Notes: generated from the sequence alone by a model not told the origin. Positions 40,725 through 50,359 are shown, counted from the stretch's first letter. The stretch: 64,000 nt of DNA from Opitutaceae bacterium (GCA_003164715.1 PLTZ01000030.1:1-64000); one strand, 5' to 3'. Translations and numbers: made by a program.

Positions 40725-41582
40725 ATGACGCTCCTGCTGATCGTCTCAGTCATCTGGGCCTTCTCCTTCGGCCTTATCAAGGGCCTCGGCGGGCTCGACC
40801 CCACGGCGATCGCCGCGGTCCGCCTCATGATCTCGCTCCTTGTGTTCGCCCCATTCCTGCGACCCCGGCCGCTCGGGGCGGCGCGGATGGCCCGCCTTGC
40901 CGCCATCGGCGCGGTGCAGTTCGGGGCCGTCTACATCCTCTACCTGCGTGCGTACGCCCACCTCCACGCCTTCGAGGTCGCCCTCTTCACCATCACGACG
41001 CCCCTCTTCGTGGCGTTCCTGGACGCGCTCCTTGAGCGCCGGTGGCGCCTGAGCTACGCAGCGGCGGCGGCGCTGTCCGTCGCCGGGGCGGGCGTCGTCC
41101 TGTGGACGTCCGTGGGCGACGCGGGGATCCTCGGCGGCTTCGTGCTCGTTCAGCTTTCGAACCTCTGCTTCGCCGCCGGCCAGCTGGCGTGGCGGCGCGA
41201 GAGGGCCCGCCTGCCTGCCGGCTCGGGCGACGCGTCGGTGTTCGCGCTGCTCTTCGCGGGCGCGCTCGCGCTCACGCTCGCGGTCTCGCTGGCCGCGACG
41301 GACTGGAGCGCCTTCACCCCGGGGCCCGGCCAGTGGGCCACGATCGCCTACCTTGGCGCCGTCGCCTCCGGGGCGGGCTTCTTCCTCTGGAACGTCGGGG
41401 CGACGCGCGTCAACGCGGGCGCCCTGGCCGCGTTCAACAACGCGAAGATCCCGCTCGGGATCGCGTGCTCGATCGTCGTCTTCGGGGAGAAGGCGGACCT
41501 GGCACGGCTCGCCGCGGGGGGCGCGCTCATGGCCCTCGGCGTGTGGGTGGCCGGCGCGGGCCGTGAGGGTTCGGTCAGTTGA
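40725..41582 (+). CDS. EamA/DMT-family transporter
   Basis: A 285-aa inner-membrane exporter with ten predicted helices. It opens LLLIVSVIWAFSFGLIKGLGGLDP, with AYAHLHAFEVALFTITTPLFVAFLD at the end of the first half and LGAVASGAGFFLWNVGATRVNAGALAAFNNAKIPL and VGGALMALGVWVAG-like ending in the second. The 'carboxylate/amino-acid exporter' subfamily in Gram-negatives often looks like this. The stop overlaps the end of the deaminase gene by 8 bp. It follows the ABC permease by 22 bp on the same strand. Confidence 0.82.
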   Translation: MTLLLIVSVIWAFSFGLIKGLGGLDPTAIAAVRLMISLLVFAPFLRPRPLGAARMARLAAIGAVQFGAVYILYLRAYAHLHAFEVALFTITTPLFVAFLDALLERRWRLSYAAAAALSVAGAGVVLWTSVGDAGILGGFVLVQLSNLCFAAGQLAWRRERARLPAGSGDASVFALLFAGALALTLAVSLAATDWSAFTPGPGQWATIAYLGAVASGAGFFLWNVGATRVNAGALAAFNNAKIPLGIACSIVVFGEKADLARLAAGGALMALGVWVAGAGREGSVS

Positions 41583-43008
41583 AGTCGAACCCCCAGGTGC
41601 TCCTCGCGTAGCCGTAGGCCACCGGCCTCACCGAGGCGAGGGCGCCGAGCGCCGCGTCCGCGGGGACCGCGCCGTAGCGCTCCTCGAACCCGGCGATCCG
41701 CCGCTCATAGTCGGCGAGGAGCCGGGCCTTGGCCTCCGGCTCGGCGAACGAATGCGCGAGCGAGTCCCGGCCGATCGAGAGGATCTCGCCCCACGACAGG
41801 TGGTAGAGGGTGACCGCCGTGTAGTACTCGTCGGTCAGGTTCGAGTCCCACATGCCCCGGTCGTCGGTGTTCAGGCAGACGGGAACCCCGGTCCGGAGGT
41901 ATTCCGGAAACGGGTGCGTGGACAGGTCGGGCACGTAGCCTAGCAGCCGGTTCGAGATCAGGTTGACCTCGATTAGGACCCGCCGCGTCTGCTGCAGGAG
42001 CAGGAGCGTCTCGGGGTCCCTGATGAGGTTGATCCCGTGGCCGATCCTCGACGCCCCAAGGAGCAGCGTGTCGCGCACGTGCCGGTCGGGACCGTCCATC
42101 TCCCCGGCGTGGATCGACAGCGCGAGCGTCGGGTAGCGGGAGCGCAACCTGCGGAACGTCTCGAGGAAGCGCGACGGGTAGCCGTAGCCGTTCTCCTCGA
42201 TCCCGGCCATGTTGAGGCCGACCCACAGGTCCCGGTGGGCGTCGACGAACGCGTAGGAGAGTTCGAGGCGGCGCTCCGCGTCCGGCGCGAAGCGCAGGAT
42301 CGTGTTCTGGAAGCGCACGGTCACGCCGGTGGCCAGGGCGTCCGGCCGGGCGAGCCTGCGCCTGACGTAGTCCACGGCAAGGGCGTCCGGGATCACGCCT
42401 CCGTCGTTGTCGACCATCCCCATCACGACGAACTGCGTCTCGAGGTAGCCCAGGTGCTCGGCGCCGAAGGCCTTCATGTTCTCGACCAGGAGCTCCGTGA
42501 CGGCCGGCAGGCACGTGTTCAGCTGGCCGAGCCGGGGCCAGATGTGGGAGAAGAACTCGAGCCTTCCGTCGCCCGTCCCGTCGAGGCGAAGGCTGTGGCA
42601 CCACCGCTCCCGCTCCTCCGCCGAGAGCGAGGCGAGCGGCACGTACTCGGCCTTGGCCTTCTCGGAGAGCAGCTCGTAGGCCTTCCTGCGGATCGTGCGG
42701 AACCGCGCGCCCGGATCGATCGCGTCCGGAGCGTCGGAGAACCTCGACCGCGTGTAGAACGTCTCCCCGCCGCTTCTCGCGGGGTCCGTGCAGACGGCGT
42801 AGATCCACTCGGGCCGGTTGGCCCCCGCCGCGTGGTTGTGCAGGTCCCCGCCCTTCGGCATGTCGTAGAGGAGGGCGTAGAGCTGGGCGGGCGTCGCCCG
42901 CCGCGTGAGTTCGTCGAAGCGCGGGCCGAAGTCCGCGGCGCGCGCACCGAGCGCCGCAAGGAGGAAGAGGCCGGCCACACACCCCAGGGCATGGATTCTA
43001 GGGGCCAT
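41575..43008 (-). CDS. exported adenosine-deaminase-family protein
   Basis: A 477-aa metal-dependent hydrolase of the adenosine deaminase family. A signal peptide (IHALGCVAGLFLLAALGARA) suggests export. The family metal and substrate motifs are present: GDLHNHAAG, LSIHAGEMDG with catalytic Glu, RIGHGINLIRDPE and VCLNTDDRGMWDSNLTDEY with the metal Asp. The overall length is larger than cytoplasmic adenosine deaminases and resembles the extracellular ADGF/ADA2 group. It likely deaminates adenosine or related nucleosides in the periplasm, ahead of uptake. The 8-bp tail overlap with the DMT gene is noted. Confidence 0.82.
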   Translation of the reverse strand: MAPRIHALGCVAGLFLLAALGARAADFGPRFDELTRRATPAQLYALLYDMPKGGDLHNHAAGANRPEWIYAVCTDPARSGGETFYTRSRFSDAPDAIDPGARFRTIRRKAYELLSEKAKAEYVPLASLSAEERERWCHSLRLDGTGDGRLEFFSHIWPRLGQLNTCLPAVTELLVENMKAFGAEHLGYLETQFVVMGMVDNDGGVIPDALAVDYVRRRLARPDALATGVTVRFQNTILRFAPDAERRLELSYAFVDAHRDLWVGLNMAGIEENGYGYPSRFLETFRRLRSRYPTLALSIHAGEMDGPDRHVRDTLLLGASRIGHGINLIRDPETLLLLQQTRRVLIEVNLISNRLLGYVPDLSTHPFPEYLRTGVPVCLNTDDRGMWDSNLTDEYYTAVTLYHLSWGEILSIGRDSLAHSFAEPEAKARLLADYERRIAGFEERYGAVPADAALGALASVRPVAYGYARSTWGFDFN

Positions 43009-43059
43009 GAGCCACCCAAGCCCCGACGGGACGGCCGCGCAAGCCATCTTGCGCCGCCC

Positions 43060-44403
43060 CTAAGCGAGTCCGAGGTCCGCGCGCGCCGCGCCCAGGAGCC
43101 TGTCGAGCCCCGAGCGGACGGCCTCCTGCGTGGGGCCCTCGACCAGGAACCTCAGCTTGGGCTCCGTCCCGGAATACCGCACGAGGACCCGGCCCCCGCC
43201 GCCGAGCTCCCGCTCGAGCCCCTTCACGGCGCCGCAGAGGCCGGCAAGCGACTCGACCGGCCGCTTCTCGCGCACCCCGAGCGTGGCGGATAGCTGGGGA
43301 CATTTCTTGAGCACCTTGCGCAGCTCCGAGAGCGGGCGGTCCGTCTCGGCCATGACCCCGGCGATCTTCAGGGCCGCCGCAAGGCCGTCGCCCGTCGGGC
43401 TGAATTCGAAGTTCAGGATGTGCCCCGAGGACTCGCCCCCGAGGCAGGCGCCGAGTTCGCGCATCTTCTCCGCGACGTAGCGGTCGCCGACATCGGTCCG
43501 GACGACCCGGCCACCCGCGGCCCCGACCGCCAGGTCGACCCCGAGGTTGCTCTGCACCGTGACGACGAGCGTGTTGCGGGCGAGCGTCCCGCGGGCGAGC
43601 GCGTGGGTCGCAAGGATGGCCAGAAGCTCGTCGCCGTCGAGCAGCTGGCCCTTCTCGTCGCACATGACGCAGCGGTCGCCGTCGCCGTCGTGGGCGGCCC
43701 CGAGCCGTGCGCCGCTCGAGAGGACGAGGGCTGCGAGGGCCTCCGGGTGCTCGCTGCCCACGCCGGCGTTGATGTTCCGCCCGTCCGGCCGGTTCCCCAC
43801 GCAGGAGACCTCCGCCCCCAGCGCCGCGAACACGGCCGGGCTAGAGGCGCAGGTCGCGCCGTTCGCGGTGTCGAGCGCGACCCTCCAGCCGCGCAGCGAT
43901 CCGGGCGGCAGGATGCGCGCGGCGTCCGCGATGTACGCCTCCAGGGCGGATTCGCCGGGCAGCTCCCCGGCGGCCCCGGAAGGCGCGCCGCCGGCCGGGG
44001 GCAGGAGCGACTCGATCTCGGCCTCCTCGGCGTCGGTGAGCTTCGAGCCGTCGCTACCAAAGAACTTCACGCCGTTGTCGCAGGCCGGGTTGTGCGACGC
44101 CGTGATCACGGCGCCGAGCGCGGCACGGTCGAGCCGGGAGGCGCGCGAGACGGCCGGAGTGGGGACGATGCCGAGCGACACGGCCCGCGCGCCGCCCGCG
44201 TTTAAGCCCGCGCCTACCGCGCGCGCGAGCGAGGCGCCCGAGTGGCGGGTGTCGCGGCCGATCACGACCTTTCCCCCTCGCACGCCGCGCGCCCCAAGCC
44301 AGTGCGCGGCCGCCATGCCGATCCGGGCGAAGAACGCCTCGTTGACGACGTCGCCGCCATAGGCCCCCCGAATGCCGTCCGTTCCAAAGAAAAGCCTCTT
44401 CAT
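43060..44403 (-). CDS. glmM: phosphoglucosamine mutase
   Basis: A 447-aa enzyme interconverting glucosamine-6- and -1-phosphate for peptidoglycan and LPS. FFGTDGIRG at residue 5, the phosphoserine loop ITASHNP with Ser103, the metal site DGDGDRC, and the C-terminal RYSGTEPKLRFLVEG are all intact. It is the last gene of a minus-strand run after uppP and trpD, starting 10 bp after the trpD stop. Confidence 0.96.
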   Translation of the reverse strand: MKRLFFGTDGIRGAYGGDVVNEAFFARIGMAAAHWLGARGVRGGKVVIGRDTRHSGASLARAVGAGLNAGGARAVSLGIVPTPAVSRASRLDRAALGAVITASHNPACDNGVKFFGSDGSKLTDAEEAEIESLLPPAGGAPSGAAGELPGESALEAYIADAARILPPGSLRGWRVALDTANGATCASSPAVFAALGAEVSCVGNRPDGRNINAGVGSEHPEALAALVLSSGARLGAAHDGDGDRCVMCDEKGQLLDGDELLAILATHALARGTLARNTLVVTVQSNLGVDLAVGAAGGRVVRTDVGDRYVAEKMRELGACLGGESSGHILNFEFSPTGDGLAAALKIAGVMAETDRPLSELRKVLKKCPQLSATLGVREKRPVESLAGLCGAVKGLERELGGGGRVLVRYSGTEPKLRFLVEGPTQEAVRSGLDRLLGAARADLGLA

Positions 44404-44412
44404 TTCTTCCAG

Positions 44413-45459
44413 CTATGTTGAATAGAAGTCGCGCGTGTCCGAGATCTTTCGCTTGACCGCCCCCCCGAGGAGGAGCTCGCGGGCCTCCCCGATCGAGCCG
44501 CGGACATCGGCCCGCGCCCCCGCAACCCAGAGGGCGACCGCGCCGTTGAGGGCGATTGTGTCGGCGAGCCCCCGAGGCCCGCCGCCCGAGGCAAGCGCCT
44601 CGGCGATCGCGAGGTTCGCCGGGACGTCCCCGCCCGCGATGTCGGCGAACGGCGCGGCCTCCAGGCCCAGGGATTGCGGGGTCCATTCCCCGCGCACCGA
44701 CCGCAGGCGCCCGACGCCGCGCACGAGGTTGTGGGTCGCCGATGTGAGCTCGTCGATCCCCTTGCCCGGCGACAGGATCCCGTGGACGGCAAGTCCGGCC
44801 GTTGTCCCCAGCGCCTCGAGCGCGTCCGCGAGCTTCTCCAGCAAGGGGGGCGAGGCCGCGCCGAGGACGATGCCGGCGGGCCGCCCCGGGTTCAGGAGCG
44901 GCCCGAGGACGTTGAAGACTGTGCGCTCGCCCCGAGCGGCCAGAAGCTTGCGGACGGGTCCGATGCGCCTGAACGCGGGATGCCATGCCGGGGCGAAGAA
45001 GAAGGCGTAGCCGAGCGCGCTCATCGCCTCCCTCAGGCGCCCGGCGGGCGCCTCCAAGTCGACACCGAGCGCCGCAAAGAGGTCGGCGCTTCCGCACTTC
45101 GAGGTGATCCCGCGGTTGCCGTGCTTCATGACGGGCACGCCGGCGCACGCCACGACAAGCGTGACGAGGCTCGAGACGTTGAAGCCGCCCGCGTGATCCC
45201 CCCCGGTCCCGACGATGTCGACGGCCCGCGGCGCCCACTGCGCCATGCCGGGGTCGGTTGCGAGTCCGCGGAACACCTCGGCGAAGCCCGCCACCTCGGC
45301 CGATGTCTCGCCCTTCCTCGACAGCGCCGAGAGAAACTGCGCCTTCACCTCGTCGGAGGGCCCCTCCGAGGCGAGGAGCGCGGCGGCTCCCCGGACCTCG
45401 TCCGGGTTCATGTCGCGTCCCGAGGCGAGCGACCGAGTCAGGATCACAAGGTTGGCCAT
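44413..45459 (-). CDS. trpD: anthranilate phosphoribosyltransferase
   Basis: A 348-aa enzyme of tryptophan synthesis. The PRPP site VDIVGTGGDHAGGFNVSS (near residue 80) and KHGNRGITSKCGSADLFAALG (near residue 113) are complete; FNVLGPLLNPGRPA follows. It sits between uppP (1-bp gap) and glmM, with no other trp gene in the window. The run is presumably transcribed from a promoter near 46.4 kb on the minus side. The ATG choice begins the family sequence directly. Confidence 0.95.
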   Translation of the reverse strand: MANLVILTRSLASGRDMNPDEVRGAAALLASEGPSDEVKAQFLSALSRKGETSAEVAGFAEVFRGLATDPGMAQWAPRAVDIVGTGGDHAGGFNVSSLVTLVVACAGVPVMKHGNRGITSKCGSADLFAALGVDLEAPAGRLREAMSALGYAFFFAPAWHPAFRRIGPVRKLLAARGERTVFNVLGPLLNPGRPAGIVLGAASPPLLEKLADALEALGTTAGLAVHGILSPGKGIDELTSATHNLVRGVGRLRSVRGEWTPQSLGLEAAPFADIAGGDVPANLAIAEALASGGGPRGLADTIALNGAVALWVAGARADVRGSIGEARELLLGGAVKRKISDTRDFYST

Positions 45460-45460
45460 G

Positions 45461-46336
45461 TCAGTACCCCATCGCGGCAAGCGCGCAGACGCCGGCGGCG
45501 GCCGCGAAGCAGTAGTAACCGAAGTAGTGCCAGCGCCCGTTCTCGAGCCAGCGCGAGAGCCACCTGAGCGCGATGAGGCCGGCGACGAAGCTAGAGCCCA
45601 TCCCGATGAGGCCCGGCCCCGCCAGCGCCCCGACGTCAAGCCTTGCGGCCGCCGAGGCGTGGGCCCGGTACAGCCTCCAGGCCTCGCGCGCGATGACGGG
45701 CGGGGTGAGGATGACGGCGAGGGCGAAGCTGAACTCCTCGGCGGCCCGCCTCGGGACGCCGAGCAGCATCCCGGTCGAGATCGTCGCCCCGCTCCTCGAG
45801 AAGCCCCGGAAGGGCAGGCACACGCCCTGGACGGCGCCTATCCAGATCGACGGGCCGGTGCGCAGGGCGCCCCCCGAGGCGGTCGTCGGCTCCGCGGTCC
45901 TCGACCGCAGCCCCGCGGCGACTATCAGGACGCCCGCGGCCGCCAGGCAGGCGGCCATGAGGGGAAGGTTCGAGAACAGGTCCTCGACCTGGGCCCCGGG
46001 CTTTCCGCGCAGGACGAGCCTCACCACAAGGGCCTGCAGGGGATAGCCGACCAGCGCCGTGGCGGCGGTCGCCAGGGCCGCCCGGGCGGCAAAATCCCGG
46101 AACACGGCCGCGCTCGCGAAGAAGCTGCGCTTCCAGGCTCCCCAGAAGTAGGCGACCATGGCCACCATCGTCCCCGCGTGGAGCATCACCATCAGGTAGG
46201 TCATCTCCGGGCTCGACGGGTCGAGCCGCATGAGCCTTTCGGCAGCGATCACGTGGGCCGAACTCGACACGGGCAGCAGCTCCGCGGCGCCCTGGACGAT
46301 GCCCAGGAGGATGATTTGGAGGAGCGTGGGCGGCAT
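45461..46336 (-). CDS. uppP: undecaprenyl-diphosphatase
   Basis: A 291-aa membrane enzyme that recycles undecaprenyl carrier. The catalytic motif AAELLPVSSSAHVIAAERL (residues 17-35) includes Glu and the SSSAH stretch, and the second motif PFRGFSRSGATISTGMLLGVPR holds the essential Arg. Seven to eight helices are predicted. It confers bacitracin tolerance when abundant. The stop lies 1 bp before the trpD start. The 115 bp upstream are shared with the divergent rpmF operon. Confidence 0.95.
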   Translation of the reverse strand: MPPTLLQIILLGIVQGAAELLPVSSSAHVIAAERLMRLDPSSPEMTYLMVMLHAGTMVAMVAYFWGAWKRSFFASAAVFRDFAARAALATAATALVGYPLQALVVRLVLRGKPGAQVEDLFSNLPLMAACLAAAGVLIVAAGLRSRTAEPTTASGGALRTGPSIWIGAVQGVCLPFRGFSRSGATISTGMLLGVPRRAAEEFSFALAVILTPPVIAREAWRLYRAHASAAARLDVGALAGPGLIGMGSSFVAGLIALRWLSRWLENGRWHYFGYYCFAAAAGVCALAAMGY

Positions 46337-46398
46337 TGGGTTGCTCCTTGCTACGCGACCCGGCCGGAGGCACAAGCTTTGTGCATTCCAGTGCGCGC

Positions 46399-46426
46399 TT
46401 GACGGAAAGGCGATGCGCCCTTTAAA
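46399..46426 (+). promoter_or_regulatory. candidate sigma70-type promoter for rpmF operon
   Basis: TTGACG at 46399-46404 (5 of 6 to the -35 consensus) and TTTAAA at 46421-46426 (4 of 6 to the -10) are separated by 16 bp. Transcription would begin about 7 bp downstream, some 19 bp before the rpmF ATG at 46452. Location in the 115-bp divergent spacer supports it. Housekeeping promoters of this phylum are not well enough known for more confidence. Confidence 0.4.
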
Positions 46427-46451
46427 CGGTCAACCTTTAACCCCCTCTCAA

Positions 46452-46631
46452 ATGGCCAATCCAAAACGCAAGCAGTCCAAGCGTCGTAGCGCAAACCGCC
46501 GTGCAGCCAATGCTTTCCAAGCGCCTGAGTTCGCCCGGGACCCTGCTGACGGAAGCCTCGTGCGGGCCCACCGGGTAAACCCGAAGACCGGCACCTACCG
46601 CGGCCGCCAGGTTCTCAACGTCGAGGCCTAA
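46452..46631 (+). CDS. rpmF: 50S ribosomal protein bL32
   Basis: A 59-aa basic protein beginning MANPKRKQSKRRSANRRAAN, the standard bL32 start. No zinc-binding cysteines are present, so this is a zinc-independent form. It is followed by plsX (37 bp) and fabH, a widely conserved order linking ribosome and lipid synthesis. It begins about 20 bp after a candidate promoter. Confidence 0.97.
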   Translation: MANPKRKQSKRRSANRRAANAFQAPEFARDPADGSLVRAHRVNPKTGTYRGRQVLNVEA

Positions 46632-46668
46632 ACCTTAACCGTCCAGCAACGGCGGTACGAGGACGGTC

Positions 46669-47718
46669 ATGGCCCCAGGATCTCTCGGTCGAATTGCGGT
46701 AGATGCGATGGGCGGCGACATGGGCCCGAGCGAGGTGGTCGCCGCGGTCAAGCTCGCGCTCGCGCAGAGCCCGAACCTGAACCCGATCACGCTCGTGGGC
46801 GACGAGGCGGTGCTCCGCCCGATCATCTTGCACTACGGCATGCACCGGAGCGAGAGGCTCTCGGTGTTCCACGCCTCCGAGGTCATCACCATGGATGACA
46901 AGCCGCTGGTCGCGCTCAAGAGGAAGAAGGACTCCTCGATGGCGCGGGCGGTCGAGCTCGTGAAGCTCGGCGAGGCGAAGGTCGTCGTCAGCTGCGGGAA
47001 CACCGGCGCCCTGATGGCGTGCGGGACCCTGCGCCTGAGGACCATGGAGGGCGTCGCCCGGCCGGCGCTCGCGGCAGTGGTCCCGAGGGAGGGAGGCCAT
47101 TTCGTGCTGATCGACGCCGGGGCGAACCCCGAGCCCAAGCCCGAGCACCTGGTGCACAATTCGATCCTGGGCAGCCACTACTGCCGGGTCATGCTCGGGG
47201 TCCCGTCCCCCCGGGTGGGCCTCATGTCCATCGGGACCGAGGATGGGAAGGGAAACTCGCTGATCACCGAGACGAACGAGCTCCTCAAGCGCATCGACGG
47301 GATCATCCGGTACTCGGGCCCGATCGAGGGGTTCCAGGTGTTCGCCGAGCACGTCGACGTGGTCGTGTGCGACGGCTTCGTTGGAAACATCATGCTGAAG
47401 AGCTGGGAGTCCCTGGAGAAGTTCATGCGCGGGGTGCTGCGCGAGGAGCTCGGGGCGAACCCGATGCGCCGGACGGGCGCCCTCCTCTCGAAGGGCGCCT
47501 TCGCTGCGCTCAAGGACCGGATCAACCCGGAGCGCTACGGCGGGGCGCCGCTGCTCGGGCTGCGGGGCAACATCCTCAAGGCCCACGGATCCTCGAACCG
47601 CAACGCGATCAAGAGCGCGATCCGGGCGGCGGGCGAGATCATCAAGGCGGACATGAACCTGAGGATGGAGACCGACATCGCGCGGGCAAACGAGCTGCTG
47701 CTCTCCCCCGTCTCCTGA
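46669..47718 (+). CDS. plsX: phosphate acyltransferase PlsX
   Basis: A 349-aa enzyme making acyl-phosphate from acyl-ACP. It starts RIAVDAMGGDMGPSEVV and carries DDKPLVALKRKKDSSMARAVELV, VSCGNTGALMA and FVLIDAGANPEPKPEHL. The C-terminus AHGSSNRNAIKSAI is typical. It lies between rpmF and fabH on one transcript, and with PlsY (not seen here) supplies the first acyl step of phospholipid synthesis. Confidence 0.96.
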   Translation: MAPGSLGRIAVDAMGGDMGPSEVVAAVKLALAQSPNLNPITLVGDEAVLRPIILHYGMHRSERLSVFHASEVITMDDKPLVALKRKKDSSMARAVELVKLGEAKVVVSCGNTGALMACGTLRLRTMEGVARPALAAVVPREGGHFVLIDAGANPEPKPEHLVHNSILGSHYCRVMLGVPSPRVGLMSIGTEDGKGNSLITETNELLKRIDGIIRYSGPIEGFQVFAEHVDVVVCDGFVGNIMLKSWESLEKFMRGVLREELGANPMRRTGALLSKGAFAALKDRINPERYGGAPLLGLRGNILKAHGSSNRNAIKSAIRAAGEIIKADMNLRMETDIARANELLLSPVS

Positions 47719-47727
47719 CCGCCCTGC

Positions 47728-48720
47728 ATGTCCCACCGCTCCACCGTCATCCTCGGCACCGGCTCCTATGCTCCGAAGCGCGTCCTCACGAACGAGGACC
47801 TCTCGCGGATGGTGGACACCTCGGACGAGTGGATCCGGGCGCGCAGCGGGATCCGCGAGCGCCGGATAGCCGCAGCCGAGGAGGCGACGAGCGACCTTGC
47901 GTTCCACGCGGCCCAGCGGGCGCTCAAGGACGCCGGCGTCGCCGCCTCAGAGATCGACCTGGTGGTCGTCGCGACCGTGACGCCCGACTACCCGATGCCG
48001 TCGACCGCGTGCATCCTGCAGCACAAGCTCGGCATTCCGACGACGGCCGCCTGCTTCGACCTAAACGCGGCCTGTTCGGGCTTCATCTACGGCCTCGACA
48101 CGGCGTGCGCCCTGCTGGCCTCCGGCCGCTATAAGAAGGCGCTTCTGATCGGCGCCGAGAAGCTCTCCTGCATCGTCGACTGGAGCGACCGCGGGACCTG
48201 CCTGCTCTTCGGCGACGGGGCCGGCGCCGCCGTGATCGGCGTGAGCGACAGGCCGGGGGTCGGGCTCATTGGGACGAGGCTGGGCGCGCTCGGCGAGGAC
48301 ACCGACCTGCTGCTGGTCCCGGGGGGCGGCAGCCGCGCGCCCGCCACGGCCGACTCCTTCAAGAAGGGGGACCACTTCATCAAGATGAAGGGCAAGGAGG
48401 TCTTCAAGCTGGCGGTGCGGGTCATGGAGGAGGCCGCGCGAGATATATTGGAACAACACCACCTCGACGCGCATCAGATTGGGCTTGTGATCCCCCACCA
48501 GGCCAACCTGCGCATCATCGACGCGATCGCCAAGTACCTCGAGCTTCCCATCGAACGCTTCTTCGTGAACGTCGACCGTTACGGCAACACGTCCTCGGCC
48601 TCCATCCCCATCGCCCTGGACGAGGCCCGCCAGGCCGGCCGCATCCGGCGCGGGGACGTCACGCTCCTGGTCGCATTCGGGGCAGGCTTGACCTACGGGA
48701 GCGCCCTGATTCGCTGGTGA
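47728..48720 (+). CDS. fabH: 3-oxoacyl-ACP synthase III
   Basis: A 330-aa initiating condensing enzyme. The catalytic Cys is in [14 protein letters not shown] (near residue 115), His in [14 protein letters not shown] (near residue 255) and Asn in [16 protein letters not shown] (near residue 290). The start region [22 protein letters not shown] is typical. It begins 9 bp after plsX. It condenses acetyl-CoA with malonyl-ACP to start fatty acid synthesis. Confidence 0.97.
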   Translation: MSHRSTVILGTGSYAPKRVLTNEDLSRMVDTSDEWIRARSGIRERRIAAAEEATSDLAFHAAQRALKDAGVAASEIDLVVVATVTPDYPMPSTACILQHKLGIPTTAACFDLNAACSGFIYGLDTACALLASGRYKKALLIGAEKLSCIVDWSDRGTCLLFGDGAGAAVIGVSDRPGVGLIGTRLGALGEDTDLLLVPGGGSRAPATADSFKKGDHFIKMKGKEVFKLAVRVMEEAARDILEQHHLDAHQIGLVIPHQANLRIIDAIAKYLELPIERFFVNVDRYGNTSSASIPIALDEARQAGRIRRGDVTLLVAFGAGLTYGSALIRW

Positions 48721-48731
48721 TTTCCGTTCTC

Positions 48732-49778
48732 ATGCCGCTCCCCTTTCCCTGCCGCTCCATACTCCCTGTTCTGATCGCGGCGGCGCTCGCGCTGGGGGCG
48801 GCGCCGAGGCTGAAGGCCGACCTGACCTGGATTCCCGGAAGGGGCTGGCAGCTTGAGGGGGGCTCCCTTTCCGGCCTCGCGGGCCCCCAGGGCCGCGCGG
48901 CACTGGACCTCATGAACAAGGCGAGGAAGGACGAGGAGTCCGGCAGCCTGCACTCCGCCTTCAAGACGTACGAGAAGGTCGCCCGGAAGTACCAGTCCTC
49001 CGTCTACGCACCCGAGGCGCTCTACCGCTCCGGCAGCATCCTGTACCGCAGGAAGCAGTTCTACAAGGCCTTCATCGACTTCCAGACGTTGATCGCGCGC
49101 TACCCGAACTCCAAGCGGTTCAACGACGTGATCGGGGCCCAGTATCAGATCGCCGCGGCCCTCATGGACGGCGCCCACAACCGGGTCTGGGGCTGGTTCC
49201 CGGGGCCCACGAACCGGGTCAAGGCCGTCGATTACTTCCGGATCGTCGTGGCCGAGGCGCCGTACAGCGACTACGCGCCCCTCTCCCTCATGGACGCGGC
49301 CCGGGGCTTCCAGCTGGACAAGGACACGGACGAGGCGATCGATTCCCTCGACCGCCTGGTGAACACCTACCCGCAGAGTGTCCTGGCGCCCGTCGCCTAC
49401 CTGAAGCTCGGCGACCTGCACGCCTCGCTCAGCGAGGGGCCCAAGTACGACCAGGCGTCGACCAAGGAGGCCATGACCTACTACGAGGACTTCATGATCC
49501 TCTACCCGGGGGACCCCAACATCGCCCAGGCGGCCCGGGGCGTCGACCGGATGAAGACGATCCTCGCCCAGAGCAAGATCTACATCGGCGACTACTATTT
49601 CTACAAGCGGCTCAACTTCACCGCGGCCAAGGTGTTCTACAACGAGGCCATCACGGCGTTCCCCGACTCCCCTCCCGCGAACCTTGCGAAGAAGCGCCTC
49701 GCCGAGATGACCGCGAAGGCGAACAAGGAGAACATCAGGCCCAAGACCGCGCCCAAGAAGCGGTTCTGGCTGTTCTGA
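48732..49778 (+). CDS. BamD-like periplasmic TPR protein
   Basis: A 348-aa protein with a signal peptide (ILPVLIAAALALGAAPRLKA) and several TPR-like units typical of the YfiO/BamD family: YQSSVYAPEALYRSGSILYRRKQFYKAF, LIARYPNSKRFNDVIGAQYQIA, and AEAPYSDYAPLSLMDAARGF. No lipobox Cys follows the signal, unlike E. coli BamD, so the anchoring differs. BamD helps insert outer-membrane proteins. The gene follows fabH closely and precedes the LptE-like gene, and both point to outer-membrane assembly. Confidence 0.75.
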   Translation: MPLPFPCRSILPVLIAAALALGAAPRLKADLTWIPGRGWQLEGGSLSGLAGPQGRAALDLMNKARKDEESGSLHSAFKTYEKVARKYQSSVYAPEALYRSGSILYRRKQFYKAFIDFQTLIARYPNSKRFNDVIGAQYQIAAALMDGAHNRVWGWFPGPTNRVKAVDYFRIVVAEAPYSDYAPLSLMDAARGFQLDKDTDEAIDSLDRLVNTYPQSVLAPVAYLKLGDLHASLSEGPKYDQASTKEAMTYYEDFMILYPGDPNIAQAARGVDRMKTILAQSKIYIGDYYFYKRLNFTAAKVFYNEAITAFPDSPPANLAKKRLAEMTAKANKENIRPKTAPKKRFWLF

Positions 49779-49799
49779 CCCCGGCGCGGCCGGCATGCG

Positions 49800-50339
49800 A
49801 TGACGCGAGTGTGGAGCCTGCTCCTGATCTCGGCGTTCCTGGTCCAGGGATGTGAGCACTACAGGCTTGGAGCCGGCCCCGGGCCGTCCTTCTCCACGCT
49901 CTACGTGGAGCCGTCGAAGAACGCGACAAAGCTCGCCCAGACCCAGGCAACCGTGAGCACGATGGTGCGCGAGGCCTTCGCCAGGGACGGCCGCGTGCAG
50001 GTCGCGGGCAGCTCCTCGGACGCCGACGCCACGCTCGAGGTCAAGCTCCTCACCTACCACCGCGACAACTCCGCGAACCGGGAGGACGACAATGGTCTGG
50101 CCCGCAAGTTCACCCTGCGCCTGACGGCGAGCTGCAGCCTGAGGGACAACCGGTCGGGCAAGATGCTCTTTGACGGCCGGCTGATCGAGGTGCAGCGAGA
50201 GGCCTTCACCGACAACGGCCTCGGCTCCGTGCCGTTTGGCACGAGCAACGACCAGCTGCAATCCGAGTACAACACGCTGCCGATGCTGGCCTCCCTCCTC
50301 GCGGACAAGGTGACCCACGCCGTCCTCGACGTGTGGTGA
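49800..50339 (+). CDS. LptE-like outer-membrane assembly lipoprotein
   Basis: A 179-aa protein with a lipobox (FLVQGCEHY, Cys18). The mature part has TLYVEPSKNATKLAQTQATVSTMVREAFARDGR and beta-strands (TLEVKLLTYHRD, FTLRLTASCSLRD, MLFDGRLIEVQREA). This pattern matches the LptE/RlpB family: short lipoproteins that plug the LptD barrel during lipopolysaccharide export. The position after the BamD-like gene supports an envelope role. Divergence in the family keeps confidence moderate. Confidence 0.7.
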   Translation: MTRVWSLLLISAFLVQGCEHYRLGAGPGPSFSTLYVEPSKNATKLAQTQATVSTMVREAFARDGRVQVAGSSSDADATLEVKLLTYHRDNSANREDDNGLARKFTLRLTASCSLRDNRSGKMLFDGRLIEVQREAFTDNGLGSVPFGTSNDQLQSEYNTLPMLASLLADKVTHAVLDVW

Positions 50340-50359
50340 GCCGCGCCGCCCGCAACCCG

